Part shown: positions 54,206 through 63,798 of the stretch, one piece after another
Numbering within the stretch: the first letter of the stretch is position 1
Layout of the letters: the number at the start of each line of letters is the position of its first letter
Source of the DNA: Blautia sp. BIOML-A1
GTDB taxonomy: Bacteria > Bacillota > Clostridia > Lachnospirales > Lachnospiraceae
Length of the DNA stretch: 64,000 nucleotides
NCBI RefSeq assembly: GCF_009883055.1
Contig: NZ_WWVR01000006.1
Coordinates: forward strand, 1-64,000
Direction: 5' to 3'
Program-made: the position numbers and the translations under genes
Notes under the pieces: model-generated
What the model was told of the DNA's origin: nothing
The model's database searches: none
What the model saw: only the letters and a program-made list of their open reading frames with translations

Positions 54206-55240
54206 ATGTGGGTACATGTTGTAATATTTATGGCCACTGCCGGAATCGGCATCGCCTGGAAAGCAGGATGGCTCCGCCTGGATGGATTTGCAGACAGGGA
54301 AAGTATCCGGTTATTTCTGATCGTGGCAGTCTGTGGAAACTGTCTTGGAATGGCTCTGACGATGACCAGCGGTGTAAGAGAAATTTATACAGATGGGTAT
54401 CGCCTTGAAAAAGAAACGACCGGTGCATATACAGAAGAATTTGAGGTTTCTGTAGACGGACAGGATGCAGAAAAGATTGATGTGCAGATCCCGGAGAAAG
54501 AAAGTGAAGAAGGACAGGCAGCAGAAAAGACAGAGAAAGAAGAGAGTCCGGAAGAATCCAGAAAGAAAGAACTAAGAGAAGCGATTGAGAAGTACAATGA
54601 AATCAAAAAGGATCCTGATTATTATTACCTTCCAAAAGACTGGAAGGGACAGAAACTGGAATGGCAGAAACCGGGTGATACCACAGGAACACTGATCGCA
54701 GCTTTAAGTTTGTTTGCAGCTTTTGTACTTATGCTCAAAAAAACGAGAGAAGAGCAGGAGGCATCAGCGAAGCGTGCGGAGCAGCTTCTGATGGATTATC
54801 CGCCTCTGATCCTGAAATTTACACTTCTTATCCAGGCAGGTATGACGGCAAGGCGGGCATTTCAGAAGATGGCATCGGATTATATGAGGTCAAAACCGGT
54901 AAAAGGACATTTTGCATATGAAATGATAGTACTGGCCTGTCGGGAGATGGACAGTGGTGTGGCAGAACTGGAGGCTTATCGTCGTTTTGGCGAACGGTGC
55001 GGTCAGATGAAATATAAGACTTTTTCAACGATCCTGATCCAGAATCTTCAAAAAGGAAGCAGACATATGGCAGATCTTCTGGAGCAGGAGGCAATGGAAG
55101 CGTGGGATGAACGAAAAAGAAAGGCAAGGGTTCTGGGAGAAGCGGCAGCTACGAAACTTTTGATACCAATGATCATGATGCTTATCGTAGTTATGGCGAT
55201 CATTATGATTCCGGCATTTCTTTCATTTTATGGACAGTAA
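54206..55240 (+). CDS. tadC: TadC-like inner membrane platform protein
   Basis: A 344-residue membrane protein. It has an N-terminal membrane helix, an extra charged region rich in Glu and Lys (about 95-130) and a membrane helix at about 160. The T2SSF domain (YPPLILKFTLLIQAGMTARRAF ... LLEQEAMEAWDERKRKARV) and a C-terminal helix follow. The start is two bases after the tadB stop. The acidic insertion is absent from simple TadC proteins. Confidence 0.85.
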   Translation: MWVHVVIFMATAGIGIAWKAGWLRLDGFADRESIRLFLIVAVCGNCLGMALTMTSGVREIYTDGYRLEKETTGAYTEEFEVSVDGQDAEKIDVQIPEKESEEGQAAEKTEKEESPEESRKKELREAIEKYNEIKKDPDYYYLPKDWKGQKLEWQKPGDTTGTLIAALSLFAAFVLMLKKTREEQEASAKRAEQLLMDYPPLILKFTLLIQAGMTARRAFQKMASDYMRSKPVKGHFAYEMIVLACREMDSGVAELEAYRRFGERCGQMKYKTFSTILIQNLQKGSRHMADLLEQEAMEAWDERKRKARVLGEAAATKLLIPMIMMLIVVMAIIMIPAFLSFYGQ

Positions 55241-55327
55241 GTAACTATTCAGAAGGTGCTATAAAAACCTATGGAAATATCCAAAAATAGCAGTTATTGA
55301 CAGGAAACAGTATCGGGAGGTATGTAC

Positions 55328-55507
55328 ATGAGAGATTTTGTGGATACAGTTAAAGCGTTTGCAAGAGAAGAAGAGGCAGTCGGTGTTGTTGAAATCATTC
55401 TGATCCTGGTAGTACTGATCAGCCTGGTAATTATTTTTAAGGATCAGCTCACAAGTCTGGTAGAGTCTATTTTAAGTAAGATTACAAAACAGAGTAATTC
55501 TATCTGA
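55328..55507 (+). CDS. flp: Flp-type pilin
   Basis: A 59-residue pilin precursor. A charged leader (FVDTVKAFAREEEAVG) is followed by a hydrophobic helix (VVEIILILVVLISLVIIF), with Glu at the fifth position after the probable cleavage Gly, as in type IVb/Flp pilins. A short C-terminal tail follows. ATG 55328 is seven bases after GGGAGGT. Substrate of the prepilin peptidases in this locus. Confidence 0.85.
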   Translation: MRDFVDTVKAFAREEEAVGVVEIILILVVLISLVIIFKDQLTSLVESILSKITKQSNSI

Positions 55508-55522
55508 TCCGGAGAAGTGCCT

Positions 55523-57031
55523 ATGGAGAAAAAAGGCAGCATTACGGTTTTTCTGGCTCTGATACTCAGTATTCTATTGTCGCTTGTCAGTGCCAGTCTT
55601 CAGTCAGTGCAGGCAGCAGCGACAAGAACTCAGATTCTGAATGGAATGGATATAGGACTGTACTCTTTGTTTGGGCAGTATGACCGTTCTCTTCTTCGGG
55701 ATTATGATCTGTTTTTTCTGGATGGAACTCAGGGAGGAACGGAATTAAACCTGGCGGCTGTTTATGACAATCTGGAATCCTATATAAAACCTGTATTGAA
55801 GCAGAATGGCCGGAAGCTTCGGATCAAACAGGGAGGATTTACGGGATACAGGCTGGCAACGGATCAGAATGGAGAAGTTTTTTATCATCAGGCGGTGTCC
55901 TATATGAAGGATACATTGGGAAGCCAGGGTGTACAGGTACTTCTGAAACGCATGAAAGAAAAAGAAGAAAAAACAAAGAAGGCAGAAGAAGACGGAAAAT
56001 CAACAGAAAATGGCGAAACGCTGAAAAATTATGATTCGGAAATGAATAATGCCTTTAATAAGAGTAAGGAAGCAGAAGAGAATGCAAAAACGGAAGAAAC
56101 CAAAAAAGATGACGGAAATAATGGAGCAGATTTTGAAAGTGGAGATGCAGAAGATGAATTTTCAGACGGAGAATCTAATGATGCGAAGAATCCGATTCCA
56201 GCCATAAAGAAAATTCGAACCATGAGTATTCTGGACCTGGTTGTGCCACCGGCAAAAGGAATATCGGATGTACAGATTTCGACAAAAGATTTTGTATCAA
56301 AGAGAAACATCCAGAAGGGAATGTCCATGCCGGGAGATTCGACAGAAGATTCTTCGCAGTCTTCGCAGCTTCTGTTTCAGAAATATCTGACAGACAGACT
56401 GGGAAATTATCAGAAACCAGCATCATCAGGACTTCAGTATCAGCAGGAGTACATTCTTGGTGCAGATGACAATGACAGGTCAAATCTCCGCATTGTGGCG
56501 AATCGCCTGATCATGATCAGGGAAGGGATCAATGCGGCATATCTGATGTCAGATCCTGCAAAACGAGCACAGATGCATGCACTGGCACTTGGAATAGCAT
56601 CCGCCTTTCTAGTTCCGCCGGCAGCATTTATTATTGAAGGAGCACTTCTTTTATGCTGGGCTTTTGCAGAGAGTGTTCTGGATGTCAGAGAACTGTTTCA
56701 TGGCGGTAAAGTGCCGATTGTAAAGAGTGCGGCAACCTGGCAGGTATCATTGGAAAGTATTCCTCATCTTCTTGAAAATCTGGACAGTCAGAGAAAAACC
56801 AATGAAAATGGAATGTCCTATGAAGATTATCTTCAGGTGCTTCTTATGACAAAATCAAAAAAAGAAAAACTGGAACGGGGAATGGATATGATCGAAGTCA
56901 GCATCCGTGAAAAAAAGGGAAGGGACAGTTTTCGGCTGGACTGCTGTATTGAGGCGATAGAAGCTTCTGTGAATGTCAGTTCCGGCAGAAAGAAAGTATT
57001 TAACGTAACACGGCAGTATAGTTATATCTGA
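55523..57031 (+). CDS. TadE/TadG-like secreted pilus-associated protein
   Basis: A 502-residue protein starting MEKKGSITVFLALILSILLSLV, a pseudopilin-like leader with a hydrophobic helix. A large extracellular domain follows, with an acidic Lys/Glu/Asn-rich middle (about 155-230) and a second hydrophobic segment near 355-380. Typical of the long TadE/G-like protein in clostridial tad loci (DUF5702-like). GGAG is eight bases before ATG 55523. Confidence 0.75.
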   Translation: MEKKGSITVFLALILSILLSLVSASLQSVQAAATRTQILNGMDIGLYSLFGQYDRSLLRDYDLFFLDGTQGGTELNLAAVYDNLESYIKPVLKQNGRKLRIKQGGFTGYRLATDQNGEVFYHQAVSYMKDTLGSQGVQVLLKRMKEKEEKTKKAEEDGKSTENGETLKNYDSEMNNAFNKSKEAEENAKTEETKKDDGNNGADFESGDAEDEFSDGESNDAKNPIPAIKKIRTMSILDLVVPPAKGISDVQISTKDFVSKRNIQKGMSMPGDSTEDSSQSSQLLFQKYLTDRLGNYQKPASSGLQYQQEYILGADDNDRSNLRIVANRLIMIREGINAAYLMSDPAKRAQMHALALGIASAFLVPPAAFIIEGALLLCWAFAESVLDVRELFHGGKVPIVKSAATWQVSLESIPHLLENLDSQRKTNENGMSYEDYLQVLLMTKSKKEKLERGMDMIEVSIREKKGRDSFRLDCCIEAIEASVNVSSGRKKVFNVTRQYSYI

Positions 57032-57036
57032 AAATA

Positions 57037-57061
57037 AGGGCGGTTTCGAAGGATAACCGCC
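57037..57061. other. Intergenic hairpin in the tad locus
   Basis: GGGCGGTT / AACCGCCC stem with an 8-base loop and no T run; possibly an mRNA-stability hairpin. Confidence 0.5.
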
Positions 57062-57085
57062 CGGCAAAAAAAGAGGTGCAGAAAG

Positions 57086-57883
57086 ATGCTTTTTCAGAAA
57101 GTAATAAGTGATGGGTATTTAAAAAAGATAGACAGAAAGAAAAAAGAAAGGAAACGCTCTCTTAAAAAATCAGTTCTCCAGTTTCCCCCGATGAACGGAG
57201 AGTATCAGAAGCTTTCTGAAAAGGTATCTTTCTGTGCCTTTTGGGGAAGGCTGCGAAAAGCAAGTCTTGCAGTTGAAACAGCACTGGTACTTCCCCTTTT
57301 CTTTCTTGGTATGGTGACGATGATCTCTTTCATGGATATTTATCAGCTTCAGACGGTACATCTTCAGAAACTTTGCGAGAGAACAAAAGAGGCAGGAATG
57401 TACGCATATGCATTGGACGAAAAAGGACCGGAGAAGATAACTTTGCCTGATGCATATTCGTATACACCGGTGGGAGGGCTGATTCCACTCTCAAAGGTCT
57501 GGATGCAGAATACGATAACGGTTCATGCCTGGACTGGAGCAGAAGAGAAGACGGATGTCGGTTCTGAAGCTTCGCCGGAAGAGATGGTGTATGTAACAGA
57601 ATCTGGCACGGTTTATCACAGGAATCCAGGGTGCAGATATCTCAGGGTATCACTTCAGCAGGTAGCCGGTTCCAGAATTGCTTCCATGAGAAATACTTAT
57701 GGCGCAAAATATTATCCCTGTGAGTCGTGCAGCCGTAATCAGAGTCCGGCAGGCTGCGTTTATGTTACCTCGACAGGGAATCGTTATCATAATCAGGAAA
57801 CCTGCAGTGGGCTGAAGCGAACAATAAGACTGGTGAAGCTGTCACAGGTAGAGGATATGCATGCCTGCAGCAGTTGCGGATAA
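57086..57883 (+). CDS. TadE-like protein with duplicated Cys/His repeats
   Basis: A 265-residue protein. A basic cytoplasmic N terminus is followed by a TadE-type segment (ASLAVETALVLPLFFLGMV, about 59-77). The C-terminal 90 residues hold two copies of a motif: 'VYVTxxGxxYHxxxxC' followed about 40 residues later by 'CxxC' (CESC and CSSC). Each could bind a metal or form disulfides outside the cell. AGAGGTG precedes the ATG. Confidence 0.75.
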   Translation: MLFQKVISDGYLKKIDRKKKERKRSLKKSVLQFPPMNGEYQKLSEKVSFCAFWGRLRKASLAVETALVLPLFFLGMVTMISFMDIYQLQTVHLQKLCERTKEAGMYAYALDEKGPEKITLPDAYSYTPVGGLIPLSKVWMQNTITVHAWTGAEEKTDVGSEASPEEMVYVTESGTVYHRNPGCRYLRVSLQQVAGSRIASMRNTYGAKYYPCESCSRNQSPAGCVYVTSTGNRYHNQETCSGLKRTIRLVKLSQVEDMHACSSCG

Positions 57884-57897
57884 GAAGGGAGAATATT

Positions 57898-58308
57898 TTG
57901 AAAGAACTATATACAGTACTTTTTCTGGCGGCAAACAGCTGGCTGGATTTCAGGTCAAGAGAGATTTCATTGGTGCTGGCAGGAATCTATGGGATAAGCG
58001 GGATTATGTACAGTATTTTTACAGGCAGACCAATTGGAGATATACTGATTCCGGCGGGAATTGGAATGATGTTTCTTGCAGCCGGATTTTTGAGTCGTGG
58101 AACAGTCGGAGTTGGAGATGGCTGGATACTGGCTGCGCTGGGAACGCTTTTGAGTACCGAAATCTATGTTCAGATGCTCTGTATGGGTCTGTTTTTTGCG
58201 GCAGGATGGTCAGGTGTTCTTCTTGCAGTGTTTGGAAAGAGCAGAAAAACAGAGATACCGCTGGTTCCGTTTCTGCTGGCAGGATATATAGGAGCTGTGT
58301 TGCTATGA
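57898..58308 (+). CDS. Second prepilin peptidase (A24, short form)
   Basis: A 136-residue membrane peptidase with catalytic Asp in SWLDFRSREI (about residue 16) and GxGD in GVGDGWIL. Shorter than and only distantly similar to the first peptidase at 32101. TTG 57898 follows AGAAGGGAG. Its stop overlaps the next start. It may process the TadE-like proteins while the first handles Flp; this is inference. Confidence 0.82.
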   Translation: MKELYTVLFLAANSWLDFRSREISLVLAGIYGISGIMYSIFTGRPIGDILIPAGIGMMFLAAGFLSRGTVGVGDGWILAALGTLLSTEIYVQMLCMGLFFAAGWSGVLLAVFGKSRKTEIPLVPFLLAGYIGAVLL

Positions 58309-58742
58309 AAAGAGAATATTTAAGAAAGGGAAGCTTTACGATCGAGGCGGCCTGTGTAATGTCACTGGTACTTCTGGTATTGATGGGTGTTTTATATCTG
58401 ACCTTTTTTGTACATAACCGGGCATGGCTGACGGCTGCTGCCTGTGAATCGGCGCTCACCGGAAGCATGGAAGGAATAAGAAAAGACGGACAGGCAGAGC
58501 AGGCGGCAGAGAGCAGATGCAGAGAGCTTGGAAATGTTGGCTTTTTTGGAGCGGAAAATCTGACAGGACAGGTGCAGGGCGGAAAAAAGATCAAGGTGAC
58601 TTATACTGCTGATACCATTTCCGGATTTGGTGGTCTGAAATGGGAACTTATGGCAGAAGGAAGTTCTTTGATCATCCGTCCGGCGGCATGGATCCGGAAG
58701 ATCAAAGCAGCGTCTGAAGTAATAGAAGAGATGGGAGAATAA
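58305..58742 (+). CDS. TadE-like minor pilin
   Basis: A 145-residue protein with a basic leader and the TadE signature GSFTIEAACVMSLVLLVLMG (residues 9-28), with Glu five residues after the Phe cleavage position. A small extracellular domain follows. Overlaps the peptidase gene by four bases. Confidence 0.83.
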   Translation: MKREYLRKGSFTIEAACVMSLVLLVLMGVLYLTFFVHNRAWLTAAACESALTGSMEGIRKDGQAEQAAESRCRELGNVGFFGAENLTGQVQGGKKIKVTYTADTISGFGGLKWELMAEGSSLIIRPAAWIRKIKAASEVIEEMGE

Positions 58743-58745
58743 AAA

Positions 58746-60152
58746 ATGTATGCGGAATATAAACGTGATATGAGCCATAATTATCTGATCCTGCATGGAG
58801 AAAATCCGGTAGACACTTCTTCTTATCAGGTGAGGATGCTGACAGGAAATGCAGTGCCTTCTATTCTGAAATGTCGTATTCAGGGACTGGATGGAAATTT
58901 CCTGTTTTATTATGATATTACTTCAAGACAGTCACTGGCTTCATTCTATGAACAGAAGAAACTTCAGGTTTCTGATATCCGACTTATCTTTGGCGGAGTT
59001 GTAAAGATTATGGAAGAGATGATGGAGTTTCTTCTGAATCCGGATCAGCTTCTGCTTTCGCCGGAATATATGTATCTGGATGTTGAGAAGCAGAAGATGT
59101 ATTTCTGCTGTCTTCCGGGTGAGCCCAAAACAATCAGTGAACAGTTTCGGGAGATGACAGAATATTTTCTTCCAAAGCTTGATCACGAAGAAGCATCTGC
59201 AGTGACAATGGGATATGGTATTTATCGAAAGGCACTGGAAAATGGCATCTGTCTGGAAATGATCAAAGAAATCATTTATCGGAATGTGCCGGAGACATCC
59301 GAGAGAAGAGATGAAGAAACAAAGCCTGTGGAAGCGCCTCTGGAATGCCTGGTGCTGCCGGAAGAAAAAGTACTGGATCCCGGTGAAAAAAAGGCAGAAA
59401 AAAAGGAAAAAAACAAAAGAAAAACAATAGACGGCAGACTTCTGTGGATTGGAGGCTGCGCTCTGGGAGTGTTTCTTCTGCTGGGCGTTGCTGTAGCGTG
59501 TTATCTTGGATATCTTCCGGAAGTTCCGATAGAAGCTGTGCTGCTGGCAGCAATTGTTTTGTTGGGGATTGGGGCTTTGGGCTCCTGGCTCAGTAAGAAA
59601 AACCAGAAAAAAAAGAATGAAACTCTGGAATGGAGACAGAAAGTCAAAAAGGAAATTGCCGGAAAATCTGAGAAACTCGAGAATTTTCAGAGCAGTTGTA
59701 AGAACGTGAGCCAGGATACAAAACCACATGAATATCATAAATCTGAATCGTCAGATGAAAGCTTTGGATTCGGGAAAAACCTTTATACAGGAAGCGAAAA
59801 GAGAGAAGAAGAGAATTATGGTGAAACGATGCTGTTATCCTCCGGCTCGGTCAAAGGGCCTGCCAGCCTGGTAAGCAGAGAGCCTGGTGAACTTGCAACA
59901 ATTTTTCTGGAACAGGACCTTACTGTTATAGGAAAACTGGAAAATGCGGCAGATGCAGTAATCCCACGGGCTACTGTAAGCCGTGTCCATGCCCGGATAC
60001 GTAAAGAGGAGGAAGGCTATTTTCTGGCTGACCTGAATTCCAGAAACGGAACTTCTGTAAATGGAAGATTGCTCAGGGCAAATGAAGAGTATCAGCTTCA
60101 GGATGAAGATGAAGTAGATTTTGCAGAAGCGAGATATGTGTTCATAAAATAG
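58746..60152 (+). CDS. FHA-domain protein with DUF6382-like N terminus
   Basis: A 468-residue protein. The N-terminal domain (1-180) is of the type found in clostridial tad loci. Two membrane helices at about 235-280 and a charged linker lead to a C-terminal FHA domain. That domain has the phosphothreonine-binding set: SRVHARI, LNSRNGTSVNGRLL. It likely senses a Ser/Thr kinase signal and regulates pilus assembly. No kinase gene is nearby. Confidence 0.85.
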   Translation: MYAEYKRDMSHNYLILHGENPVDTSSYQVRMLTGNAVPSILKCRIQGLDGNFLFYYDITSRQSLASFYEQKKLQVSDIRLIFGGVVKIMEEMMEFLLNPDQLLLSPEYMYLDVEKQKMYFCCLPGEPKTISEQFREMTEYFLPKLDHEEASAVTMGYGIYRKALENGICLEMIKEIIYRNVPETSERRDEETKPVEAPLECLVLPEEKVLDPGEKKAEKKEKNKRKTIDGRLLWIGGCALGVFLLLGVAVACYLGYLPEVPIEAVLLAAIVLLGIGALGSWLSKKNQKKKNETLEWRQKVKKEIAGKSEKLENFQSSCKNVSQDTKPHEYHKSESSDESFGFGKNLYTGSEKREEENYGETMLLSSGSVKGPASLVSREPGELATIFLEQDLTVIGKLENAADAVIPRATVSRVHARIRKEEEGYFLADLNSRNGTSVNGRLLRANEEYQLQDEDEVDFAEARYVFIK

Positions 60153-60182
60153 AAATATGCCGGGCTATGGAGTTCTTGCTAT

Positions 60183-60863
60183 ATGGAGATCCATCTGTTA
60201 GAATATACGGAACAACATAAAATGTTGAGTCTTGGAATGTTACAGAATGGAGTGAAGAATTTGGAAGAGATCCGAAAAGAACCTGCAACGATGGCATTGA
60301 TCCTGATCAATGTTCTGGTCTTTATTGCAGTAGAGTTTACCGGGACATCTCAGGATGCCTGGCATGTACTGGAATATGGAGCTGCTTATACGCCATATAT
60401 CATACAAAATGGAGAGGTCTATCGTCTGTTTACTTCTATGTTTCTTCATTTTGGAATTGAACATCTTGTCAATAATATGATGGTATTGTTTGTGCTTGGC
60501 AGCCGTCTGGAACGGGTGATCGGCAAAATACGTTTCCTTCTGATCTATCTGCTGGGCGGAATAGCAGGAAACGTGGTATCATTGCTTCTGGAATTAAAGA
60601 CGCAGGAGTTTTCTGTATCTGCCGGTGCGTCCGGTGCAGTTTTTGCAGTAATGGGTGCCATGATCTATATAGTGATTCGAAATAAAGGATGGCTGGGTGA
60701 TCTGTCCATGAGACAGATCCTGGTGATGGCAGCATTTTCCCTCTATTTTGGCTTCACCAGTTCAGGCGTGGACAATGCCGCTCATATAGGTGGTCTGCTT
60801 ACAGGTTTTGTACTGGCAGTCCTGTTCTGGCATCCTTCAGGATCCAGAGGAATATATACATGA
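60183..60863 (+). CDS. Rhomboid-family intramembrane serine protease
   Basis: A 226-residue membrane protease with six helices. Catalytic Ser150 in GASGAVFAVMG and His201 in NAAHIGG form the dyad, and HLVNNM (Asn98) is the oxyanion helper. It cleaves membrane proteins near their helices. The end overlaps the convergent histidine kinase by 82 bp. Possibly part of the tad transcription unit. Confidence 0.9.
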   Translation: MEIHLLEYTEQHKMLSLGMLQNGVKNLEEIRKEPATMALILINVLVFIAVEFTGTSQDAWHVLEYGAAYTPYIIQNGEVYRLFTSMFLHFGIEHLVNNMMVLFVLGSRLERVIGKIRFLLIYLLGGIAGNVVSLLLELKTQEFSVSAGASGAVFAVMGAMIYIVIRNKGWLGDLSMRQILVMAAFSLYFGFTSSGVDNAAHIGGLLTGFVLAVLFWHPSGSRGIYT

Positions 60864-61519
60864 AAAGTGCTTCCGATACCGGGAGCACTTTCAACTTTTA
60901 TGAAACCGTGATGTGCTTCAATAATCTGTCTGGCGACAGAAAGTCCGAGGCCTGTGCCGCCGGACTTATAGGTTATGAAAGGTTCAAATATCCGCGATTT
61001 TTGAGATGGGGTCATGCCGCATCCGTTATCCTGAACAGAAATATGTACATATTGAGCAGTGGATTCGGCACGAAAACAGATGCTTCCATGTGTATGGCTG
61101 ATGGATTCCTGAGCGTTGCGAAGAAGATTTAGAAATACCTGTCGGATTTTCAGGGGATCCAGAGATAATTGTGGGAGATTATCGGGGATGTCCGTTTTAA
61201 ATTCGATTTCCAGATATTTCAGAACAGGGCGAAAAGACCTTGATATTTCGTTTAAGCAGGGACTTAAGTCAGTTAAAACAAGAGAAAGCTGTCCTGCATT
61301 CTGGTATCGCGACATGTCATCCAGCAGTGCATGGATATATTCCAGATTTTCGAGTATGTTTTCCCACTGTTCATCGTTGGAGAGTTGAGGGTGGGAGGAA
61401 GCGAGAAGCTGCAGTTCACTGGAGAGAAGTGCCAGTGGATTTCTCAGTTCATGCGAAAACCTGGAAAACAGGATTTTAATTTGTTCTGTATGTTTTGCGG
61501 AATCGATTTTTTCTTTCAT
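60782..61519 (-). CDS. Short cytoplasmic sensor histidine kinase
   Basis: A 245-residue kinase made of only a HisKA helix pair (phospho-acceptor His23 in FSHELRNPL) and the HATPase domain (N box NLLRNAQES, G1 DNGCGM, G2 GGTGLGLS). No sensor, PAS or membrane domain and no response regulator beside it. Related to the NtrB/KinA catalytic core. Convergent overlap with the rhomboid gene is unusual. Confidence 0.88.
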   Translation of the reverse strand: MKEKIDSAKHTEQIKILFSRFSHELRNPLALLSSELQLLASSHPQLSNDEQWENILENLEYIHALLDDMSRYQNAGQLSLVLTDLSPCLNEISRSFRPVLKYLEIEFKTDIPDNLPQLSLDPLKIRQVFLNLLRNAQESISHTHGSICFRAESTAQYVHISVQDNGCGMTPSQKSRIFEPFITYKSGGTGLGLSVARQIIEAHHGFIKVESAPGIGSTFHVYIPLDPEGCQNRTASTKPVSRPPI

Positions 61520-61646
61520 AATCTGTCACCTCATGTCAAGTGTAGCATTGTAAAATGCAGGCGGCAACAAATTTCGTATTGAAAAAATCGTCAAAATACG
61601 TCACAATAGAGCTAGAAAACACTATAAAATAAAGGAGAAATTGATC

Positions 61647-62048
61647 ATGGAAAATTGTATTTTTTGTAAAATCGCAAATGGAGAGATTCCGTCAGCTACT
61701 TTATATGAGGACGAAGATTTCCGGGTGATCCTGGATCTGGGACCGGCAAGCAAGGGACATGCCCTGATTCTTCCGAAGGCTCACGCAGCTGATATTTATG
61801 AACTTCCGGACGAAACAGCAGGAAAGGCAATGATTCTTGCAAAACATATGGCAGCCAGACTCAGAGACGGACTGAACTGTGATGGTTTTAATATTGTACA
61901 GAATAACGGAGAAATCGCAGGTCAGACCGTATTTCATTTTCATATGCATCTGATTCCAAGATACGAGGGAGATAATGTCGGAATTACCTGGAAACCGGGA
62001 AAACTGACAGATGAAGAGAAAGAGGAAATTCTGGCAAAAGTAAAATAA
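61647..62048 (+). CDS. HIT-family nucleotide hydrolase
   Basis: A 133-residue protein of the Hint branch with catalytic HFHMH (97-101) and the N-terminal CxxC (CIFCKIANGEIP). It hydrolyses AMP-lysine- or phosphoramidate-type bonds. ATG 61647 lies seven bases after AAAGGAGAAA. Confidence 0.93.
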   Translation: MENCIFCKIANGEIPSATLYEDEDFRVILDLGPASKGHALILPKAHAADIYELPDETAGKAMILAKHMAARLRDGLNCDGFNIVQNNGEIAGQTVFHFHMHLIPRYEGDNVGITWKPGKLTDEEKEEILAKVK

Positions 62049-62072
62049 AAATGTCAGGATGATGCAAAAGAT

Positions 62073-62606
62073 ATGGTTGAGAATTTTACAGATTTCTATG
62101 ATACTTTCTTTGAATTCTCAGCAAACATTGCCTACAGGATCGTAAAGGAAAAGAACATATCCAAGGATATTGCACAGGAGGTATTTATGTACTTTCTGAA
62201 AGAAGAGGACAAACTGGATTATTCTGATGAAGAATGTTTAAGAGCCAAGGTTCATAATAAAACCAGAAAGGTATGTCTTGATTATCTGAAACGTTCCTGT
62301 AACAGACATGAAATGTGTATTATTGACGATGAGGATAACGGCGAGGAGATTATAGACGAGAAGGCTAATCCGGAAGCTGTTATCCTCGAATTAGAAGATA
62401 AGGCGGACAGGAATCGTGCGCTGGAGATGCTCCGGAGAGAGAATCCTGTAAGTTACGAAATCCTGCTCAGGACACAGGTTTATGGAGAACCACCGGATGT
62501 GGTAGCGAAGGAGTATGGAATCAGCAGAAATGCGGTTAATAATCGTAACTTCAGGTCGAAGGCGTGGATGAAAGAGAAACTTAAAAAAATACGCAGACAA
62601 CCCTAA
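62073..62606 (+). CDS. Sigma-70-like factor
   Basis: A 177-residue protein with region 2-like (ANIAYRIVKEKNISKDIAQEVFMYFL, then RAKVHNKTRKVCLDYLKR) and region 4-like (EPPDVVAKEYGISRNAVNNRNFRSKAWM) segments and an acidic linker. Looks like an ECF-type factor; no anti-sigma gene follows. The ribosome site is weak. Shares a terminator hairpin with murG. Confidence 0.75.
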   Translation: MVENFTDFYDTFFEFSANIAYRIVKEKNISKDIAQEVFMYFLKEEDKLDYSDEECLRAKVHNKTRKVCLDYLKRSCNRHEMCIIDDEDNGEEIIDEKANPEAVILELEDKADRNRALEMLRRENPVSYEILLRTQVYGEPPDVVAKEYGISRNAVNNRNFRSKAWMKEKLKKIRRQP

Positions 62607-62622
62607 AGTGGGCAGTCTGCGT
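62593..62622. terminator. Bidirectional terminator between sigma-like gene and murG
   Basis: CGCAGAC / GTCTGCG stem. On the minus strand it is followed by TATTTTTTT, so it serves murG best. Confidence 0.75.
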
Positions 62623-62636
62623 AAAATATCTGTCGT

Positions 62637-63707
62637 TTATTTTGATGGGACACATCCTTCAATAAGAGAAACGATGTGATGGATAGAATCCATCTGTTTG
62701 CTTTTTGCCATGGCTTCTTCGAAGGAATGACGGTTATCATAAAGCTGATGAATGGTATCAAGAAGCTTCTGATCGGTAATCTCCTCCTCTTCAAGAACCA
62801 TGCTGTATCCCTGTTTTTCGAAGGAACGGGCATTCAGGATCTGGTCACCGCGGCTTGCATTGGCGGACAGCGGGATCAGGAGATTTGGTTTGTGGAGGGC
62901 ACTGATCTCACAGATTGCATTAGCTCCTGCACGGGAGATTACAACGTCTGCCAGGGCAAAGAGATCCGGCAGTTCGTCTTTGATATATTCGTATTGAACA
63001 TATCCGGCAGTACCGGTCAGTTTTTCGTCCATTTTTCCCTTACCGCACAGATGGATCACCTGGAAATCCTTCAGAAGTTCTGGAAGGATCTTGCGGACAT
63101 GGTCATTAACCGAGGCAGCACCAAGACTTCCACCGATGATCATAAGGACTGGTTTATCAGCAGTGAAACCACAGAACTGACGGCCGGCTTCTTTATTACC
63201 GTTTAGCAATTCCTGACGGATTGGTGTTCCGGTGAGAACAGCCTTGTCCTTTGGCAGAGAGCTGACTGTTTCAGGAAAGTTACAGCACACTTTGACAGCG
63301 GATGGAATACACAGTTTGTTGGCAAGTCCGGGAGTCATATCAGACTCGTGGATGATTGCTGGGATTTTACAACGCTTTGCAGCGATAACAACAGGGACGG
63401 TAACGAAACCTCCCTTTGAAAATACAACATCGGGTTTCAGTTGTTTGAGAAGCTTTTTGGCTTCATGAAATCCTTTGAGAACACGGAACGGATCGGAGAA
63501 GTTCTTAGGGTCAAAGTAACGTCTCAGTTTACCTGAAGAAATCCCGTAATACGGAATTCCGAGTTCTTCAATCAGTTTACGTTCGATTCCATTATAGGAA
63601 CCGATATAAGATATCTGATATCCAGCCTCTTTAAGTGCCGGGATCAGAGCTATGTTTGGGGTGACATGTCCGGCAGTACCACCGCCGGTAAGAATAATAT
63701 GCTTCAT
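62637..63707 (-). CDS. murG: MurG lipid II-forming GlcNAc transferase
   Basis: A 356-residue peripheral membrane GT-B enzyme. It adds GlcNAc to lipid I to make lipid II for peptidoglycan. It has the N-terminal TGGGTAGH (7-14), GGxxxxP-type lipid contact [12 protein letters not shown], and the donor-site segments [10 protein letters not shown] and [13 protein letters not shown] 63707 is set by AGGAGGGA. Alone here, not inside a dcw cluster. Confidence 0.95.
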   Translation of the reverse strand: MKHIILTGGGTAGHVTPNIALIPALKEAGYQISYIGSYNGIERKLIEELGIPYYGISSGKLRRYFDPKNFSDPFRVLKGFHEAKKLLKQLKPDVVFSKGGFVTVPVVIAAKRCKIPAIIHESDMTPGLANKLCIPSAVKVCCNFPETVSSLPKDKAVLTGTPIRQELLNGNKEAGRQFCGFTADKPVLMIIGGSLGAASVNDHVRKILPELLKDFQVIHLCGKGKMDEKLTGTAGYVQYEYIKDELPDLFALADVVISRAGANAICEISALHKPNLLIPLSANASRGDQILNARSFEKQGYSMVLEEEEITDQKLLDTIHQLYDNRHSFEEAMAKSKQMDSIHHIVSLIEGCVPSK

Positions 63708-63744
63708 GGGAATCCCTCCTGAAAAATCTTTTTTATTATCAATA

Positions 63745-63773
63745 ACTATGAACCACAAGGGCAGAATTGTCAA
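63745..63773 (-). promoter_or_regulatory. Probable murG promoter
   Basis: On the minus strand TTGACA (63773-63768), 17-bp spacer, CATAGT (63750-63745). Confidence 0.5.
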
Positions 63774-63798
63774 GGAAAGATACAGTATAAGAGGATAA

